This document shows, piece after piece, positions 10,145 to 22,500 of a stretch of DNA of 64,000 nucleotides; the first letter of the stretch is position 1, and each line of letters begins with the position of its first letter. The translations under genes were made by a program, and so were the position numbers. Source of the stretch: Brachypterus glaber (Eukaryota > Arthropoda > Insecta > Coleoptera > Kateretidae); contig OY294047.1 in the NCBI GenBank assembly GCA_958510825.1, forward strand, positions 45,863,365 through 45,927,364. The letters are read 5' to 3'. Below the pieces are notes generated by a model, which worked only from the letters and a program-made list of their open reading frames with translations, was not told where the DNA came from and ran no database searches.

Positions 10145-12240
10145 TTTATTATTTCATTTTAGATATAACTTTTATACTTTTAACTTATTGCGACCAATAA
10201 GATTGATTGCCACTTCAAATCTAATATTTATTACACAATTTTGGGGGCAGCCCATATTTAGGGCCAATTTCAAATCGACACAAAAGTGCACCTTCTCACT
10301 ATTTACAAAATAATTAATTTATTATTTGTTTTAATCAATATGAATTTATAACAGGTTGTGACTAATTAATATAGCTATCGTTGGGTACGTTTGGTATTGG
10401 AACTAAACTTTTATTTATTTTTTTACAAGAAAAAATAAAATGGGTAGCCCATATTTGCTTCCTTTCCTCTATGGTTTATGATTTCTGTTTGATGTAATGA
10501 ATTTGTATTTGCTAATGATAACATATTTATCGCATCAAAATAGAATGTTCATATAAAAAAACGAAAATAACACTTACTATCCATAAGCGTTTGTGATTTT
10601 TGGTGAGGCCGTTTAAGAGGTATGAACATTTTTATCTTTTATTAGCATGTTATTTTACGTTTGGTATAATATATTCGTTGCATATTATACGTGTTTATTA
10701 AGTATACTAAATTTTAATAAGTTTTTGAAAGGTCACCTTTAAATAAACAATTGTATGTATTTCAAAAATTAAATCAAATATTTTTTATCTTTTACGTTTA
10801 AAAAGTCCATTAAATTTTAAGTCCATTAAAGGAGCAATAAAATTCACAACATTTATGTAATGTAAATTATAACTTAATAATTGAAAAAAATCTTGATTTT
10901 AATGATTAAAAAAAGCCTTTATAAGTAAATTCACATATTTTTTAAAAATACACAGAATAAAAATGATTTCCTTTTAGAAAGAAAAAGACAAAACGAGAGG
11001 GGTAAAAATAAAAGGAAATAGTTCTTTTTGAGCTCTTAATACAAAAGAGTATATTACATAACTAGTGTGGAAAGTGACATATTTCACGCGAGTGGGAAGG
11101 TTTACGAACGAGCCGCCAGGCGAGTGAGGAAACCCCACGAGTGTATGAAATACACTTTTCAACGAGTTATGTACACTATTTTTCCTACGATCCCGAAAAA
11201 ATATGAAGTTTCTTATTTTAAAATTTTCTAATTTTTATTAATTTTTAAGAAAAGCAAAGCACAAAATAATTATAAATAGCATACAAATTAATATATGTAG
11301 GTATGTCAAACAGGAAACATGATTTTCATTTAGCTTTAGTTTTCTTGGTTTTATATTTAATACAATACATAGCTGTTTAATAAGTTTCCTATTCCTAAAT
11401 AAATGCAAACTTGAGTTTGCTTATTAAATTAGATTTCTGTGGTTATGCTGCCATATAAGACAGTAAAATTGTACTGTTTTACATTTCATAAGAAAAATAC
11501 TGTGTATTTTGATGTTTTTATGTAATGTAAGGTAACTAAATAAAAAATTAAGTAATTTTTTATAAGATCTAGACTGTCTAGACAAGACAGTAATGGTCAA
11601 AATAGTAACGTTTCTATTTTTGAAAAACAGAAAAACAGAAATATTTGGTTTACAAGGCTGTGATGAAAGGTGGAAAACGATTTATAAAACAAGGTGAATC
11701 TCCGAGGTAAATATCTAAATAAAATTAGGCAAACCTCCATACATACATATCACACGAGTGTTTATAAAAATATCAAACTAGTGCGATATGAGGCTTTTTC
11801 TAAAGAACAAAAGAGTGTGCTAAATGTCATTTTCATAAAGGATCGTGCAAAATAACTATTTCCTACGACCTAGTTAGTATAGTGTTAGTATAGTGCTCAT
11901 TTTACACCCGTTGTCATGACAGCGGTCGGGACGTGAAAATCAGCTGATTTTACATATCTGCTGTCAGAGAATGGGTAAACCTCAAACACATAACCTCAAA
12001 TTAACAAATTAATTTTTAGACAATTTTTGCGTTTTTTGGATGTTTAGGTATTAGGTCGTAGGAAAAATAGTATACGCACACCGACGCAAAACATTTTCAG
12101 TGCCCTTCGAGTGCACTCGCGCACTGAATACTAGGTTCGCGTACTCGGTGCTTAATATACTATTTAATAATTAAAGTGCCAAATTAATTAAAAATAGTCT
12201 TCATAAAATTCTAATTTTCGCGAGCGATGTAAATGAATAC
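10145..12240. other. Gene-free stretch with hairpin repeats
   Basis: No exon recognised. Hairpins: 11053-11175 (ACATAACTAGTG... / ...CGAGTTATGT) and a TCCTACGACCTA-bounded pair at about 11868 and 12064. A further hairpin at 12068-12165 runs between ATAGTATA and TATACTAT. See the finding on ATAGTATA-bounded hairpins. Confidence 0.5.
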
Positions 12241-12242
12241 TA

Positions 12243-12773
12243 CACTTCTGCTCAAAAATATCGGCCCACCTAAAAAAATACACATTTTCAAATGCTAATA
12301 ACTCCAAAACTATTCAATAGATTTATTTGACCTTTTTTTTATTTTGAAGCTTGAACTTTTAGCTCTTAATTACTGGAATAAAAATTATCAAAAATCTTTT
12401 TTTACTTGCAAAAATGTAAATTTTTAGAAAAAACCTTATATCTCCTAAACGAGAAAAGGAAAATTAAAAAATTTAAAAAGAGATTACTTCCATTTAATTA
12501 GGCTATAAAATCAATTAATTAAATTGTAAAAAAATATGCAGTGGCGAACCATGCGCATATCGAAAGGTGCAGTGAAAAAACATAGCTGTGCACTTTTCAT
12601 TGCTGCCGGTATAAAAAAAGATGTTTGATAATTTTTATTCCAGTAAGTAAGAGCTAAAAGTTCAAGCTTCAAAATAAAAAAAAGATCGAATAAATCCATT
12701 AAATAGTTTTGGAGATATTTGCATTCAAAAATGTGTATTTTTTTAGGTGGGCCGATATTTTTGAGCAGAAGTG
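12243..12773. mobile_element. TA-flanked mariner-type MITE, 531 bp
   Basis: TA at 12241-12242 and 12774-12775 bracket long inverted termini beginning CACTTCTGCTCAAAAATATC; the match extends more than 50 bp inward on each side. TA duplication with such ends is typical of Tc1/mariner-derived non-autonomous elements. A second, partial copy is at 8810-9190. No transposase frame. Confidence 0.82.
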
Positions 12774-12939
12774 TATAAGTCCGGGCTCTGTTTATAAACT
12801 GACGCAAGTTGATTCGATTTATCGATTTGACGATAATATCATTACTGGCCTTGGTTAATAATGATAAAATAATTGACCTAGGTGAAGAAAAATAATTAAT
12901 AAAATAGATATTTATGATTTAAATATAACAAAAATACTT

Positions 12940-13275
12940 TATCCAATACATACAGATAATAAGACAATTACCAGACTTATTTTAAATAGATAAACTCAAT
13001 AATAACCCCCGCGTGGCTTTTACTTTATTGAGTGGATAATTATTTATTTTACCCACTCAACTGTCACTTGTCAAATTATTTTCTTGTAAATGTCATTAAA
13101 ATTTTTAACAAAAATATGAATTCCTAAGCTATTTATTGAATAAAACCTTGTATGGAACTCATGGGTAAACCGATATTGCCCTCTCGAAAATTAACCTGCT
13201 TGGCTGACGTCTCGCAGGTTAATTTTCTCATGGGCAATATCTTACTTTACCCACTAGTACCATAAATAACTATTA
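12940..13275. repeat. Repeat pair copy 1 (inverted relative to 37325-37597)
   Basis: The segment from TATCCAATACATACAG to CCATAAATAACTA matches 37325-37597 in opposite orientation (shared CCCCCGCGTGGCTTTTAC and CAACTGTCACTTGTC). This copy has an extra hairpin of about 45 bp near 13180 (GAAAATTAACCTGC / GCAGGTTAATTTTC) that is missing from the other. Confidence 0.75.
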
Positions 13276-13659
13276 ACCATGGTTACAACGCTAGTACGGA
13301 GTTTGCCAGTCGAGCTCGAGGAGCCAGGTTTGCAACCGTAAACGCCATAAAAAAAGGATTTCTTTTGTGCATCACACTATTTTTTATTTCTATGTAATAT
13401 TCTAAATAAATAGTTATTTTTGACAATTTTATTAGCGTAAAAATATGGGTGAATATTTGGTATTTCATTAATCTGTATCTCATCTGAAGTCAAAACATTG
13501 CAAAAATACTAGTACAAATATTTGACCCACTTGGGTATGTATTCTATAGATACATGATATTCCCAAGCAGGCCAAATAAGAACATATTCTTATTCGTATT
13601 TTTGACTTCAGCGCGCAAGACAAAAATGTGACCGGGCGAAACCCTAATTTGGCGTCCGC

Positions 13660-13915
13660 TACAGTTAGCGCCCCTGCCAAAAAATTGACGACTAAAAAAA
13701 GGCCCATCACCTCGAAAAAAATTTAGTCCCGAGCGCTGGGGCGCCCCTGCCAAAAATCTGACGACTAAAATAAATCTCGCCGAGGCGCCCCTTGAAAAAA
13801 AAATTGAAGACTTGAAAAAAGCTTATCGCTTTTAAAGAATCAATAAATTCTCAAGCGCTAAGCCGCCCCCTGACAATAACTTAACGACAAAGAAGGACAT
13901 TACCATACGCGAGCC
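13660..13915. repeat. Diverged short tandem units
   Basis: A phrase like GCGCCCCTGCCAAAAA followed by TTGACGACTAAAA repeats at about 13669 and 13740, and in more diverged form near 13787 and 13862. Short minus-strand open frames here follow from the repeat's composition and are not supported as genes. Confidence 0.45.
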
Positions 13916-13973
13916 GTCTGTATAGCACACCAAAGCGTTTGGCGCAAATTGTATTTCTTTCTTTTCCTATTCC

Positions 13974-14530
13974 TACTATTATAATACTATTCACAGCGCG
14001 TAGCGCTAGAATAGTATTATACAGTAGTTTCGAAATTCCCAAAATTGCCAAAAAACGTCCTATATAAAAAAAATTGTGGACAAGAACGAATAATCCGATC
14101 GACTCGAAATTTCAGGAAAAATCAAGTTCTATGAGGGAAAGATCCATATTGTTTTTGAAAGTAATCCCCCCAAAAACAAAAAAGTCATGGAGGGTTAACT
14201 TGAAAAAATTATAATTTTCATTTTTTTTTTTATTTTTTTCGACAAATGAAATTTTTTTGATTTTTTTTTGTTTTTTTTTGTAATTTTTTTTTCACAACTT
14301 TTTCGTTTTTCGAAATAAGATTTTTATTTGATTTTTTTTTATTTAAAAATTAAAAATAAAAAAAAATTGAAAATTTTTACGTCGCGAAGAAAATATTTTT
14401 TCAAAATTTTTCGTTTATCAAAAAAAAAAAAGGATTAAAAAAAGTTAACTTTTTTTTTTGTAGTTATTTGGAAAAATGCAATATACGATCCACTGAATAT
14501 AATGGAATGAGTAGCATTACATATCTTCAC
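13974..14530 (-). repeat. Repeat family A, copy 2
   Basis: Begins with the hairpin ACTATTCACAGCGCG...CTAGAATAGT and ends near CCACTGAATATAATGG, the inverted order of copy 1. It carries the unoccupied counterpart (GTATTATACAGTAGTTTC, about 14010-14027) of the site into which the MITE at 2053-2733 inserted. Confidence 0.7.
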
Positions 14531-14833
14531 GGATTGTTTATTTATTTGCTTGGAGAATCATATAGAAGTATTTACCTAATTAAAATGCGATTAGAATACC
14601 TATTATGTAAAGAATGATAAAAATTTATCATAATCTTCGTAAAATTTTCCAAAAACTATAGATAAAAGTAACAACCTACAAGGGTTATTACTTCCAAAAA
14701 ACTTATTAAGTAAAAATTTTAATATTTAATATACTTTAAATTCTTTGAATGGAGATTTCTCCCGTTAGATTAGACAGGGACAAAAGTTCTACCCAAAAAG
14801 GATAGAAGACATACATAGACTCCCACTTCCACC

Positions 14834-15088
14834 CAACCAAACAAATTCTGTATTTGTTCTTTGTTGAACAAATACAATATTTACTTGGCCGGGCGAAAAG
14901 TGTAACTATATTAAAGAAATTACTGGCGCCATCTAAATTTTAGTAGAATTATCTTATTCTACAGATTCACATTAGCTATGTTCGTTCGTACCGCTCACTG
15001 CTACACTTTCCGGCCAACCAAATAAATACTGTATTTGTTGTATGAAAAACAAATACAGTATTTATTTGGTTGGCTGGAAAGTGTAGCA
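14834..15088. repeat. Two related hairpins (MITE-like)
   Basis: The second hairpin, 15000-15088, is nearly perfect: GCTACACTTTCCGGCCAACC... pairs with ...GGTTGGCTGGAAAGTGTAGC, with AAATACAGTATTTATTTGG inside. The first (14834-14910) is a diverged relative of the same sequence. Confidence 0.6.
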
Positions 15089-16812
15089 CAAATGAGATAG
15101 AGATAGGGTAGACGTCTTTTGTTTCATAATTCTAGTTGTAGAGAGCTCCATTAAAAGTACTTAAAAAATAGTTGAATTTTCATGGCTTGAGGTCAGCACT
15201 AACATTTGATAACTTTTACCAAAAATTAAATAAATTTTAATTATCAGTAGTCGGCGAATTTCCAGTCGACTCTAGCGTTGAGGCGAGGTTTTAAATATTT
15301 ACATTTTTATTTCTTTTTATCTTGATTTTTTTTAATGATTCCATTTAAACGAGTAAGGTGGGGAAAAAAGTTATTGATAAATAAAAATTAAAAACTTTCG
15401 TATTCTTAAAAGATAAAAATCGAATGTCGGTTTTTTCTTTGAAAAACACGGATATATATACATATGTATAGTTAATATGTATAGTTAATATTGTTGTGGG
15501 TAACAAATTAGTCGTCAAATGTTTCGATTTATAAAAATTTCCCTCATAATTTGGCAAAATTATTCCGTAAGCCTATGTTTCTGTTTATTTTCAACGTTAA
15601 TGAGTCATAACTGAGTTTATTCCGATTACTGGTAATAAGAGTTTACGTTTGTTTAAACTTTTTCTGATATATCTATTTAGCAGTTATTAAAATATTATAG
15701 ATTGCCATAATAAATGGTCCACCCTGTATATTCCATCCAAATTGTTTTAGTAAAATCAAATTCAAAGGTGAAGGTCAACTAGCCAATAAAACAATGTAAA
15801 TACGATATTATATTAAAATGCAGTTAAAGCAACCGAAAAAAAATATTTTTTGAGAATAGGTACAAGGTTTTAACCTAAAATTTTAAGTCTATGGGTCAAA
15901 AATTTTAAACAAAAATTTTGTCTCAGTTTAAAAGACTCAGTTTTTTTTTTTGTAAACCCCATTACTACATTTATCGAAAACAATCTCAGCTGAAAACTTT
16001 AGGATAGAAAACGTTATAACTATAATTAGCGGACAGTTAGATCTACCGTCAACCATTTCAAGTTTTTTTCATACACAGACAAGCGTTTGCAAACTGAACT
16101 GTAGTGTGCGTCACTCCTCTTCTCTCGCTTGTGTGCTGTAGTCTTAAACCGACGGCATACAAAGTCAAGGAAACACCAATTCAATCTGAAATGCTTTTGA
16201 GAACTTTTAAAGCAAACGAGATCCTTTTTGTTTTTCACTAATGCAAGACCTTCCCAGTTCTTAAGTTAAGACAGGAGAAAGCAAGACATTGTGACAACAC
16301 AACCTGCGATAAAACCTAGTGGCTAGGTTATTTTATAAACATATGCGTACTCACGCACGAAAGAACCTTGTTTCCAGGGTCAAAACTGACCATTTTTGAG
16401 AACCTTTGGAGAAACAAATATATTATGGCAAGAAACAATAGTTTTGCCCATTGAGATCTCTGAAGACCAAACCGATAAAAGCAAAACTTTAAACTTGGCT
16501 GCTGTACTCATGAGGTGGACACTAGATCTGTAAATTCTAGTGCACTTTCAACAGGAGCAGCGAGGTGACAAATGACTATCTTCTTGTCAAGGGTTGTTTA
16601 CTTACATAATCTACTCAAAAAGTTAACAATTAGATATGTTAAAAAAACTAGATCAAATTGTCGAGTTTTTAACACGGTCCTAAAAAAAGCAGAAGATTAT
16701 GTGTCACCTTAGCTTTAATTTTGCTTAAGTATCACCTTTTTTTCTCGTAGGAGTTATTGCACAAAATCTAAATTTTTGCAGTGAATTTTCGTATTTATGG
16801 GAGGCGATATCA
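15089..16812. other. Gene-free flank of the BEL/Pao insertion
   Basis: AT-rich. The ACCCTGTATA phrase at about 15722 resembles the end of the TACAGGGTG MITE family. The 16050-16250 part is less AT-rich and has a 70-codon minus-strand frame that I cannot match to any family. Confidence 0.35.
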
Positions 16813-16817
16813 GTCTG

Positions 16818-17180
16818 TGTTCAAAATATTGAACAGAGAATTTTTCAAGATTACAATTAAAATAATTTTGATACATTTATTATTTAAACAAAAGTATATT
16901 TACTAGATTTAAGGTTATAAAGTAAAAACCAAAACGAACACACGTATTGATCGTCCTCACACAGGGTTATATCAATAACGTAGTTTTGCTAAAGATCACA
17001 TATTATTATGATTTAAATTATATATAAGAAAAAGACATCTACCAATAAAGTATCATTCAACAGTTTGATCATTGTTTTATTACACCTATTTTAGGACAGG
17101 GGACGCTTTGTCTTTTAATAATTTGTTTTAGAACTCTCACCAAGTAATTGCCCTGTTTACAGCGTTCAGTTATTTGTTTA
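16818..17180 (+). repeat. 5' LTR of the BEL/Pao element
   Basis: 363 bp, starting TGTTCAAAATATT and ending TTATTTGTTTA. Same length and, by eye, same sequence as 25681-26043. Confidence 0.93.
17021..17059 (+). promoter_or_regulatory. Putative LTR core promoter and poly(A) signal
   Basis: TATATAAG at 17021-17028 lies about 32 bp before an initiator-like TCATTCA at 17053-17059. AATAAA at 17044-17049 could serve as the poly(A) signal in the 3' copy (25907-25912). Positions are inferred from motif spacing only. Confidence 0.4.
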
Positions 17181-17195
17181 TGGTCCTTCGAGAAG
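17181..17195 (+). other. Putative primer binding site
   Basis: TGGTCCTTCGAGAAG follows the 5' LTR directly and begins with TGG, complementary to the CCA end of a tRNA. The tRNA species was not identified. Confidence 0.5.
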
Positions 17196-17585
17196 AAATT
17201 GAGCTGGTGACATCCTGTGGAAGTGGATTTGGTGACAACAACAACACAACAACGGCCGTAAGTCACGACACATATTCACTTAAATCACAGACACTATTCG
17301 CTCCGAAAAATAAGTACGAGTCACTACACCTTACGACACGGAACTAAAAACCTTGCAATAGGTAGTGTACTGCAAAAAAAAAAAAAAAAAAGCCGAGTCA
17401 GTAATTGTCGGCAAATGAACTATTGAATGTACAAAATGTATCTACTTGGTCAATAAATATTATTATTATTGAAACTGCAAAATAAACAAAAATATAAATT
17501 CTACCGAGTGGAAAGAAACCACAAGGGGATATTAGAATTAAGGTGCCAGAAGATAAAAAGGCAGAAATACAACGACTCCATAGGC

Positions 17586-18560
17586 CTTACAACCCTATGG
17601 TAAGAACCGCTCCAGAAGTCCAACGAGGGTCTGCATTCCACAGAGGCACAAGTCCAGGGATCCAGGTCACTCCAGAGTCCAGAGGGCAACAATAAAGAAA
17701 TTTGAAAAGGCCGTCCTGCATCCAAAGAGGTCCAGGACATCAGAGGCCGAGAAACAGCTCCAGAAGTCCAGCGAGGGTCTGCATTCCACAGAGGCACAAG
17801 TCCAGGGATCCAGGTCACTCCAGAGTCAAGAGGGCATCACGAAAGAAATTCCCAAAGGCCGTTCTGCATCCAAAGAGGTCCAGGACATCAGAGGCAGAGG
17901 AACAGCTCCAGAAGTCCAGCGAGGGTCTGCATTCCACAGAGGCACAAGTCCAGGGATCCAGGTCACTCCAGAGTCCTGAGGGCACCAATAAAGAAACTTG
18001 AAAAAGGCCGTCCTGCATCCAAAGAGGTCCAGGACATCAGAGGCCGAGGAACAGCTCCAGAAGTCCAGCGAGGGTCTGCATTCCACAGAGGCACAAGTCC
18101 AGGGATCTAGGTCACTCCAGAGTCAAGAGGGCATCACGAAAGAAATTCCCAAAGGCCGTTCTGCATCCAAAGAGGTCCAGGACATCAAAGGCCGAGGAAC
18201 AGCTCCAGAAGTCCAGCGAGGGTCTGCATTCCACAGAGGCACAAGTCCAGGGATCCAGGTCACTCCAGAGTCCAGAGGGCAACAATACATAAACTTGAAG
18301 AGGCCGTCCTGCATCCAAAGAGGTCCAGGACATCAAAGGCACTACGCAGCTCCAGAAGTCCAAAGAGGATCTGCATTCCACAGAGGCACAAGTCCAGGGA
18401 TCCAGGTCACTCCAGAGTCCAGAGGGCACCGAAATAAAACAACAAAAGGCAGTTCTGCATCCAAAGAGGTACAGGACATCAAAGGCACTACACAGATCTA
18501 GAAGGCTAGAGAGGGTCGGAGTTCCACAGGGATCCAGAACCACTCCAGAAGTCAAGAAGA
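17586..18560 (+). repeat. ~148-bp tandem repeat array in the BEL/Pao leader
   Basis: GCTCCAGAAGTCCA recurs at 17609, 17757, 17905, 18054, 18202 and 18349, with a decayed seventh start near 18495, giving a period of 147-149 bp. Each unit contains GGTCTGCATTCCACAGAGGC and GTCCAGGACATCA. Long open frames on both strands are a by-product of the repeat's composition and phase; I do not regard them as genes. The array ends just before the gag ATG at 18601. Confidence 0.92.
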
Positions 18561-18600
18561 CATATCAACAACTCCAGAAGTCCAATCAACATAGCACGCA

Positions 18601-19554
18601 ATGGAGCAAATAAACCGCATTGCCAGCGATCAACAAAAATTGGGAGATGACATTTACAAGTCCCTCACCAATGCAAAAAAAGAGCCCTACATAAGAAGGA
18701 CAAAAGAAAATAGTGAGAAACGCCGTCAAGCAGCACGCTCACTATGGGAACCCTTCAAGAAAAACCACCAGAAAGCTCTGCAAACTGGGATGATGGACCA
18801 CAACTACTTCAAAGAAAATTACTACGGGAACGTTGAGTCATCCTTTCGAGAATTAGAAAGACTACTCATAGAATATGAAGAGCAGGATCCATCTCAAATG
18901 AAACAATTCCAGGACCAAATGGTCCAAGAAAGAAGAATAAAATTACAAGCCACGATTTTTCAAGAAATATCAGCCAAAATTGAAGACATCAGAAGAAGTC
19001 CAGAACTAGATGCTTCAATGTATGAAAGACGCCGAGAACAGTTAGAAGAAGAATGGAGAAGATGCAAGGATCGACATGAAGAAATCTTTATGAAAGCAGA
19101 AGACTATGAAAATGAATACTTCAAGAACAACGCATTCATAATAATGGAGAAAAGGGTCCAAGACGCCGTAGACCACATAGTCAAGCAGTTAGAAAAGGCA
19201 CGTCAACAGCAGAATCAAACAGCGTGTCACTTACCTGAAGTCAAAATTCCCATCTTTTCCGGAAACTACGAAGACTGGTCAACATTCCATGACATTTTTT
19301 CCAATATGGTGGATAATAAGCAACATTTGAAAAACGTGGAGAAAATGCAGTATCTCAAATCTAACCTAAAAGGAGAAGCCTTGAAATTAATTCGCAACTT
19401 ACAAATTAATGATGCGAATTATACTGCAGCATGGGAAACCTTGAAGAGCCGTTACGACAACAAGAGGATTCTGGTAAAAAAAATTGCTGGACAAAATCCT
19501 GAACTTTCCGAAAATAAACGTCGAGTCAGCTCAAAAATTAAAAGAGCTGCATGA
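18601..19554 (+). CDS. gag: BEL/Pao gag-like protein (phase break before pol)
   Basis: A 317-codon frame opens at the first ATG after the tandem array. The N-terminal ~200 residues are charged and strongly helical/coiled-coil (EQLEEEWRRCKDR and similar). From about residue 213, VKIPIFSGNYEDWSTFHDIF begins the DUF1759-type gag domain typical of BEL/Pao elements, which is cut off after the A8 run at 19476-19483. The last ~23 residues read in the wrong phase for that domain; its continuation is in the overlapping frame from 19484. The protein would form the particle shell and is normally made as a single polyprotein with pol. Confidence 0.9.
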   Translation: MEQINRIASDQQKLGDDIYKSLTNAKKEPYIRRTKENSEKRRQAARSLWEPFKKNHQKALQTGMMDHNYFKENYYGNVESSFRELERLLIEYEEQDPSQMKQFQDQMVQERRIKLQATIFQEISAKIEDIRRSPELDASMYERRREQLEEEWRRCKDRHEEIFMKAEDYENEYFKNNAFIIMEKRVQDAVDHIVKQLEKARQQQNQTACHLPEVKIPIFSGNYEDWSTFHDIFSNMVDNKQHLKNVEKMQYLKSNLKGEALKLIRNLQINDANYTAAWETLKSRYDNKRILVKKIAGQNPELSENKRRVSSKIKRAA

Positions 19555-22500
19555 TACGATGGAGGATTGCACAAAAGCCATTTCGAACATGGGCATCAGC
19601 ACAGCAGACTGGCAACCGCTTCTGGATCACATCATCATCAGCAGATGGGATGACGAAACAAACAAATTGTTCGAACAAACCTTAAAGACACCCCATGATC
19701 TTCCAGATCATGCCGAACTCAAGAAATTTCTAATAACTAGGTTCCAGTCACTGGAGCTCATGGGAAAAAAGCAATACTCACCGGCCTACAGCAAACAAGA
19801 AGTCTTACCCCCTATAGCTTGTAAATTGTGTAAAGAACAACATTACTTTATACAATGCAGTAAATTTAAAAACATGGGACCAGAAGAAAGACTTAAATCA
19901 GCAAAAAGGCTAAGGCTATGCCTTCAATGCTTAAGGCACGACGCAGCAAAAAGATGCATGTCCAAAGAAAAATGTAGAACATGTGGCAAGGCAGGGCATC
20001 ACACAATGCTCCATGTTCAACCACAGTTCAACAACAATAACTCATCGGTACATAGTGCCACAAATGGAAAAATGTCAAACAGTCAATATGAGGTCCTACT
20101 TGCTACAGCCGTGGTCCAAGCAAAAACCGTCAATGGAAGTTGGATAAATCTGCGCCTGATGCTGGACAATGGATCTCAAGTATCACTCATAACAGAAGAA
20201 GCAGCGCAAATGTTGGCACTTCCAAGAGAAAAAATTTGTGCAACAATATCAGGAATTGGACCAGAAGGGCGGATTGCAAAATCAAAATTATCTGTCCAGC
20301 TGCAGCCAAGATTCCCTTCACCATTCAAGATTAACCAAGACCTACTGGTCCTGACAAAAGTGACGTCAAACCTGCCACAAATCAGAATGCAAGATGTAGA
20401 TAAAGAAGAATGGAGAAACTATTATTTAGCTGATCCAAAGTTCAACATACCTGGACCGATTGACATCCTTCTTGGGGCAGATGGTCTAGGAGAAGTCGTC
20501 TTGGGAGAAATTTTTAAAATTAAAGATGGTCCAGTTGCCCAGAACACAGAATTTGGATGGGTATTATCTGGTCTAGCAAAAAAACTGGAAGACAATAGAG
20601 TCATAAGTGTTGTGAGCATGGTATCCCGCAGAGATGAGGATGAACAACTCACAAAATTTTGGTCGATAGAAGAAGTTGGAGAAGAACCAAACACGACAGA
20701 AGAAGAGAATCAGTGTGAAGCTTTCTACGAGAATACGACAGTTAGACATACTGATGGAAGCTACACTGTTCGCATACCATTCAAGGAAGATCCCAGTGAC
20801 TTGGGCGACTCCAGAAAACAGGCAGTAGCTCGATTCTTGCAACTCGAAAAAAAGTTAGCAAAAAATAATAAGCTACGAGTGGAATATGGTAAATTCATGC
20901 AAGAGTATCAGGAAATGGGCCACATGAAATTAGCATCCACTTTGGGTGAAGGAAAATACTACATTCCTCACCAAGCAGTAATAAGAGAAGAAAGCAGTAC
21001 TACGAAGCTGAGGGTCGTATTTGATGCATCTTGTAAGACCAATTCAGGGAAAAGCTTAAATGAAAAAATGTTCAATGGGCCGAGACTACAAAAGGAAATA
21101 TTTAGCATCTTAGTTAAATGGAGGATGCACATGGTAGTCTTTAAAGCGGACATTGAGAAAATGTACAGGCAGATTAAGATGCACCCAGAAGATCAAAACT
21201 TTCAAAGAATTCTTTGGAGATACGATCAAAATCAGCCAATACAAGAGTACATCCTGAGAACAGTAACATATGGAACAACGGCAGCTCCTTATCTCGCCGT
21301 AAAAACATTACAAAGGTTAGCAGAAGATGAGAAGCAAAACTTTCCAAGAGCAGCAGATGCGATGGAAGATTTTTATGTCGATGATGTATTATCGGGAGCG
21401 GAATCTGTAGAGGAGGCTCTAAAAATGCAACAAGAATTAATATCCATGCTAAAGGCAGGAGGGTTCAAGTTAAGAAAATGGTCAAGCAACAAAAAAGAGC
21501 TATTAAGTTCATTACCCAAAGAACTTCTGGATAACCAAGAAATGGACTTCAATAAAGACGAGACAAAAAAGTCATTAGGGGTTTTATGGAATCCATGCGA
21601 AGATGTTTTCCTGTTTAAAGTTAACATAGGAAATGAAATAGTGCCATCAAAGAGAAAAATCCTGTCGGAGATAGCGAAACTATATGATCCCTTGGGATGG
21701 TTGGCGCCAGTAACCATAATTGCCAAAATGCTAATCCAAGAATTATGGATAAAAGAATTGGAATGGGACAAAGAAGTACCAGAGGACATCAAAGTAAGAT
21801 GGATCTGGTTTCTAACAAAGCTAAAGGATGTGGAGAAAATCCGAATCCCACGTTGGACTAATTTCCAACCTGATATTAAACAATTCGAACTACACGGCTT
21901 TTGTGACGCATCAGAAAAAGCATATGGGGCAGTAATCTACAGCAGATCAGTAGAAGCGGATGGCAAAATTAAGACGTGTCTAATGGTATCAAAATCAAAA
22001 GTGGCACCAATAAAAATGAAGAAAACCCTGCCCAGATTAGAACTTTGTGCAGCTGTGTTGCTTACCAAACTAATGAAACAAGTAACCCAAGATATAAACA
22101 TGCCCAATGTGAAGAAAAATGCATGGACGGATTCGACGATAACACTAGCATGGATTAAAGGAGATCCCTGCAGATGGAAAAATTTTGTCGGAAATCGAGT
22201 ATCCATCATAAATGAGAGCATGTCAGCCGAAGATTGGAGACATGTGGGCACAAAGGATAACCCCGCCGATATGGTATCCAGAGGAGTAGATCCATCAAAA
22301 TTACACGAAATGGCTTTATGGTGGACTGGTCCTAAGTGGTTAAGTCAAGAGCAGGAAAAATGGCCATCTCACGAAGTGAGTCAAGTTACATCTGAAGAAG
22401 CCAAAAAGCATGTACATATGGCATGTAACTATAAAAGTAAAGAAGAAATAATTGAGCAATTTTCAACTCTAACACGAATGCTGCGGGTATTATCATACTG

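Noticed and set aside
12511..12807. 98-codon minus-strand frame
   Set aside because: It spans the TIR of a MITE and reads through repeat sequence.
13283..13753. Overlapping minus-strand frames of 66-76 codons
   Set aside because: They arise in diverged short tandem units, with no start context or homology.
16026..16238. 70-codon minus-strand frame in less AT-rich DNA
   Set aside because: No recognised motif, no splice support, next to repeats; not enough to call a gene.
17586..18500. Regularly spaced repeats, considered as a CRISPR-like array
   Set aside because: Units are ~148 bp and contiguous without unique spacers, inside a retroelement of a eukaryotic genome.
17501..18555. Several 60-170-codon frames on both strands
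   Set aside because: They are generated by the ~148-bp tandem array and change phase between units; no start context or family similarity.
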